DNA from: Anthropogastromicrobium aceti
GTDB lineage: Bacteria; Bacillota; Clostridia; Lachnospirales; Lachnospiraceae
Length of the DNA: 64,000 nt
NCBI RefSeq assembly: GCF_025567095.1
Contig: NZ_JAOQJH010000012.1
Reading direction: 5' to 3' (one strand)
This document shows, one piece after another, positions 62,333-64,000 of the stretch. Numbering within the stretch: position 1 is the stretch's first letter; every line of letters starts with the position of its first letter. The position numbers were made by a program, and so were the translations under genes. Below the pieces are notes generated by a model that saw only the letters and a list, made by a program, of their open reading frames with translations, was not told where the DNA came from and searched no databases.

Positions 62333-62390
62333 TTGTCAAAAAAAACTCCTTTGCTGTATAATGAACAATGTAAAAAACAGCAAAGGAGTT
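62333..62390 (+). promoter_or_regulatory. ABC-transporter promoter embedded in a 14-bp inverted repeat
   Basis: TTGTCA (62333-62338) and a perfect TATAAT (62357-62362) are 18 bases apart. AACTCCTTTGCTGT (62344-62357) is a perfect inverted copy of ACAGCAAAGGAGTT (62377-62390), so the arms cover the promoter spacer and the ribosome binding site (AAAGGAG). On the minus strand the second arm is followed by eight T, so the same sequence makes a minus-strand intrinsic terminator. It may be a terminator, an operator, or both. Confidence 0.65.
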
Positions 62391-62396
62391 GAATTT

Positions 62397-63272
62397 ATGA
62401 AAGATATGAAGCGACTGTTCGGGTATATGGGGCCTTACAAAAAGGACATGATTCTCGGCGCGCTGTTTGTCATGATCGAGACTGGTTTTGAGCTGTTTAT
62501 CCCGATCATGATTTCAAACTTGATTGATATCGGAGTGGCAAATCACGATGTCAATTATATTTATGTAAAGGGAGTCCAGATGGCACTGCTTGCACTTGGA
62601 GCACTTGTCACTGGTCTTTTGTATGCCCATTTTTCAGCAAAGGCCTCATATGGATGGGGTGCAGAGATTCGAAAGGCAGAATATGCAAGAGTACAGCAGT
62701 ATGCATTTTCTAATCTTGATCATTTTGTGACATCATCTTTGATTACAAGAATGACAACAGATGTTAATGTACTTCAAAACATGATAATTTCAGGCTTTCG
62801 TCCGATTACTAGAGGTCCGTCACTTTTGATCATGGGAATTGGTCTTTCCTTCTATATGAATCCGAAGCTGGCGTTTGTTTTTGTGGTGTGCACACCGATT
62901 TTAGCAATCATTCTTTTTTTGATTGTGCGTAAGGTTGCACCGATGTACACCAGACTGCAAAGCATTATGGATCGATTAAATCAGGTTGTGCAGGAAAATC
63001 TTACAGCAATTCGTGCTGTCAAGGCATTTGTCCGTGACGAGTATGAAGAGGACAAATTTGAAGAGGTAAACCGTGATATGGCAAAGTCAAGTGAAACTAC
63101 GTTTCACTATGCGGTGTTGAATCTTCCGGCTTTTCAAGGAATTATGTACACTACAATTGTCATGATTTTATGGTTTGGAGGAAATATGATCTTAAAATCT
63201 GAACTTGCAGTCGGAAATCTGACTGGCTTTTTAAGTTATAAAATTTTTAGGCGAAAACCCAGGCACATTTAA
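62397..63272 (+). pseudogene. Multidrug-type ABC half-transporter, interrupted after its membrane domain
   Basis: From the ATG at 62397 (AAAGGAG upstream) the product reads as a standard exporter membrane domain: RLFGYMGPYKKDM, several membrane segments, NLDHFVTSSLITRMTTDVNV and ENLTAIRAVKAFVRDEYE. Homology should continue beyond GNLTGFLSY into a nucleotide-binding domain, but after Y281 (codon 63237-63239) the sequence changes to ten unrelated residues and a stop at 63270-63272. No Walker A, Walker B or signature motif is present. The junction at about 63239/63240 coincides with the start of the foreign segment. The 3' half probably lies beyond the window. If that segment is an intron, the gene may still be functional. 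Confidence 0.8.
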
Positions 63273-63284
63273 TTAAAAAATTTA

Positions 63285-63516
63285 TGCTATTAAATCGGGA
63301 AAAAATCACATTCTTTGAACTTGCACATTGAGAAATTAAAGGAAAATGCCAGTTGACGGATGAAGAACGTGACTGACAATGAATATCATAGTAATAACCA
63401 TTGTAACTATCAAATGAAACATCCTGTCGTCTGGAGAGCCTGACGTTAAACGATTCTAATTCTTACCAATTATAAAAGTCAGTTAGCAGGCTAAGAAAAT
63501 TTGTTGAATAATTAGA
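63285..63516 (+). ncRNA. Candidate structured RNA in the element's left end
   Basis: Several complementary segments stack in this noncoding DNA. A compound stem has CCAG 63349-63352 with CTGG 63431-63434, GAC 63355-63357 with GTC 63426-63428, and GGAT 63358-63361 with ATCC 63421-63424. Inside it, ACAATG 63376-63381 pairs with CATTGT 63399-63404. Outside it, TCGGG 63295-63299 pairs with CCTGA 63439-63443. Two crossing helices are possible: TGCTA 63285-63289 with TAGCA 63484-63488, and TCTAAT 63455-63460 with ATTAGA 63511-63516. The order resembles the P3-P4-P5-P7 plan of group I introns, but each outer helix is short and I cannot test covariation. Confidence 0.35.
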
Positions 63517-63569
63517 CAATGCTGTCGAATTTTGTCGAATTATTATACAGGCAATTATCAATTTCGTGC

Positions 63570-63598
63570 TTGTGATTTCTTGTGAAGCATGATATACT
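63570..63598 (+). promoter_or_regulatory. Promoter of the element's ORF
   Basis: TTGTGA (63570-63575) and TATACT (63593-63598) are 17 bases apart, with TGA directly before the -10 (extended -10). It lies 92 bases upstream of the ORF start. The leader ends in a small hairpin (TTCCTA 63655-63660 with TAGGAA 63671-63676) just before the ribosome binding site. Confidence 0.65.
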
Positions 63599-63689
63599 AA
63601 TTATAGCAACAGAGAACATATATTCACTACTAATAAGGAAAAGCAACCGAGAGATTCCTAAGTTGAGCAGTAGGAAAGAAAGGAGTTTT

Positions 63690-64000
63690 ATGGCGATTCG
63701 GAAAAAGCAGGAGCCAGACGAATATCAAAAAGCATTGCGTAAGTTCCATAAAAAATCAAATCGACATGTTGTCGTATTTGAAGCTGATATAAGCGAAGAT
63801 GAAAAGCGACGCATTTTTTCGGATGCCGACCATCTGCGCCAATGTGGAAATGAACTCCTCGGTATCATGGAACGAAATCTGGAGCAGCTTTTGCGCACAA
63901 AGAGATATCGCGCCTTGCAGAAACTGTATGGAAAAGTATCGGATCCAATCCATGCACTGGAAAAGAAAGAAGTTCTATCAGATGAGGAAACACAAAAGCT
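63690..64000 (+). CDS. N-terminus of a possible TnpB/IS605 OrfB-like protein (runs off the window)
   Basis: The frame is open from the ATG at 63690 (AAGGAG 4 bases upstream) to the end, 103 codons, no stop. The visible part is charged and basic (KKQEPDEYQKALRKFHKKSN). It is followed by a pattern found at the start of TnpB/OrfB proteins: a beta strand (VVVFEADI), a helix with EDEKRRIF, and RQCGNELLGIMERN in the place of the usual R-xx-YN helix. The catalytic RuvC and zinc-finger parts would lie beyond the window, so the call is tentative. It does not look like a Tyr or Ser recombinase N-terminus or a DDE transposase. Confidence 0.45.
   Translation, partial: MAIRKKQEPDEYQKALRKFHKKSNRHVVVFEADISEDEKRRIFSDADHLRQCGNELLGIMERNLEQLLRTKRYRALQKLYGKVSDPIHALEKKEVLSDEETQK

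Larger units (their letters stand above)
63240..64000 (+). mobile_element. Left part of an insertion element, possibly IS605/TnpB-type or IStron
   Basis: An AT-rich segment begins exactly where the ABC transporter gene breaks off. It holds no ORF for about 450 bases, then a promoter and an ORF running off the window. The layout of a long noncoding left end, an internal promoter, then a TnpB-like ORF in the same orientation as the host gene fits IS605-group elements. In particular it fits IStrons, where a group I intron precedes the transposon genes. No large inverted repeat is seen at the left boundary. The right boundary is not visible, so identity and target-site sequence cannot be confirmed. 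Confidence 0.5.

Noticed and set aside
63403..63408. GTAACT as the group I internal guide sequence for exon end AGTTAT
   Set aside because: It would pair with the last six exon bases with a U-G at the splice site, but it lies about 165 bases inside the element rather than near the 5' end, and a 6-base match is likely by chance in this length.
63240..63689. Group II intron as the inserted element
   Set aside because: No GUGYG-type 5' end at the junction, and the downstream ORF does not begin like an intron-encoded reverse transcriptase.

Overview
The window is about 64 kb of low-to-moderate GC chromosome. It most likely comes from a gut- or rumen-type Lachnospiraceae (Clostridia, Firmicutes). 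The evidence is the run of housekeeping genes in Firmicute order (rbfA-nrnA-truB-ribF ... rpsO-pnp; priA-def-fmt-yugP-rsmB-rlmN-prpC-prkC-rsgA-rpe-thiN), strong GGAGG-type ribosome binding sites, a formate-tetrahydrofolate ligase, and a YesMN-type carbohydrate regulon. Genus cannot be fixed by eye.

Left half (1-39,660): this is mostly core genome on the plus strand. 1-4,540 holds ribosome maturation, oligoribonuclease, tRNA pseudouridine synthase, FAD synthesis and a cell-wall NlpC/P60 hydrolase. 4,548-7,343 is the rpsO-pnp pair, with a promoter, an S15-type leader hairpin and a strikingly structured 250-nt pnp leader. Then come argS, a SWIM/SNF2 helicase, an unrecognised exported membrane protein on the minus strand, a PHP phosphoesterase, an unrecognised helical protein and an apparently cytoplasmic GH28 pectinase-type enzyme. 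A tRNA-Ser(CGA) on the minus strand precedes a TepA-like ClpP protein, SpoIIIE/FtsK, fhs, murE, murF and the long priA-to-thiN cluster. That cluster ends with a PrsA-like lipoprotein and a strong bidirectional terminator at 39,683-39,732.

Right half (39,790-62,300): this is an accessory carbohydrate region. It holds an alpha-L-rhamnosidase (GH78) divergent from a C69 dipeptidase, an AraC regulator divergent from a NahK-like sugar kinase, and then a xylo-oligosaccharide locus. In that locus a YesM/YesN-type histidine kinase and response regulator precede a solute-binding protein and two LplB/YtcP-type permeases (no ATPase gene). A second AraC regulator (minus) follows, then a tight GH8-GH43-GH2-GH39 operon. 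None of the four glycosidases has a visible signal peptide. The simplest reading is import of short xylan fragments followed by cytoplasmic trimming to xylose.

Right edge (62,300-64,000): a multidrug-type ABC half-transporter starts normally but its reading frame breaks off after residue 281, just before its nucleotide-binding domain. At that point a foreign segment begins: about 330 nt of noncoding DNA with several long-range complementary pairings, a good promoter, and then the start of an ORF that runs off the window and resembles the N-terminus of an IS605 OrfB/TnpB-type protein. My leading hypothesis is a TnpB-type insertion element, possibly an IStron (insertion sequence plus self-splicing group I intron). 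This is the best candidate for something unusual here, but the diagnostic half lies beyond the window.
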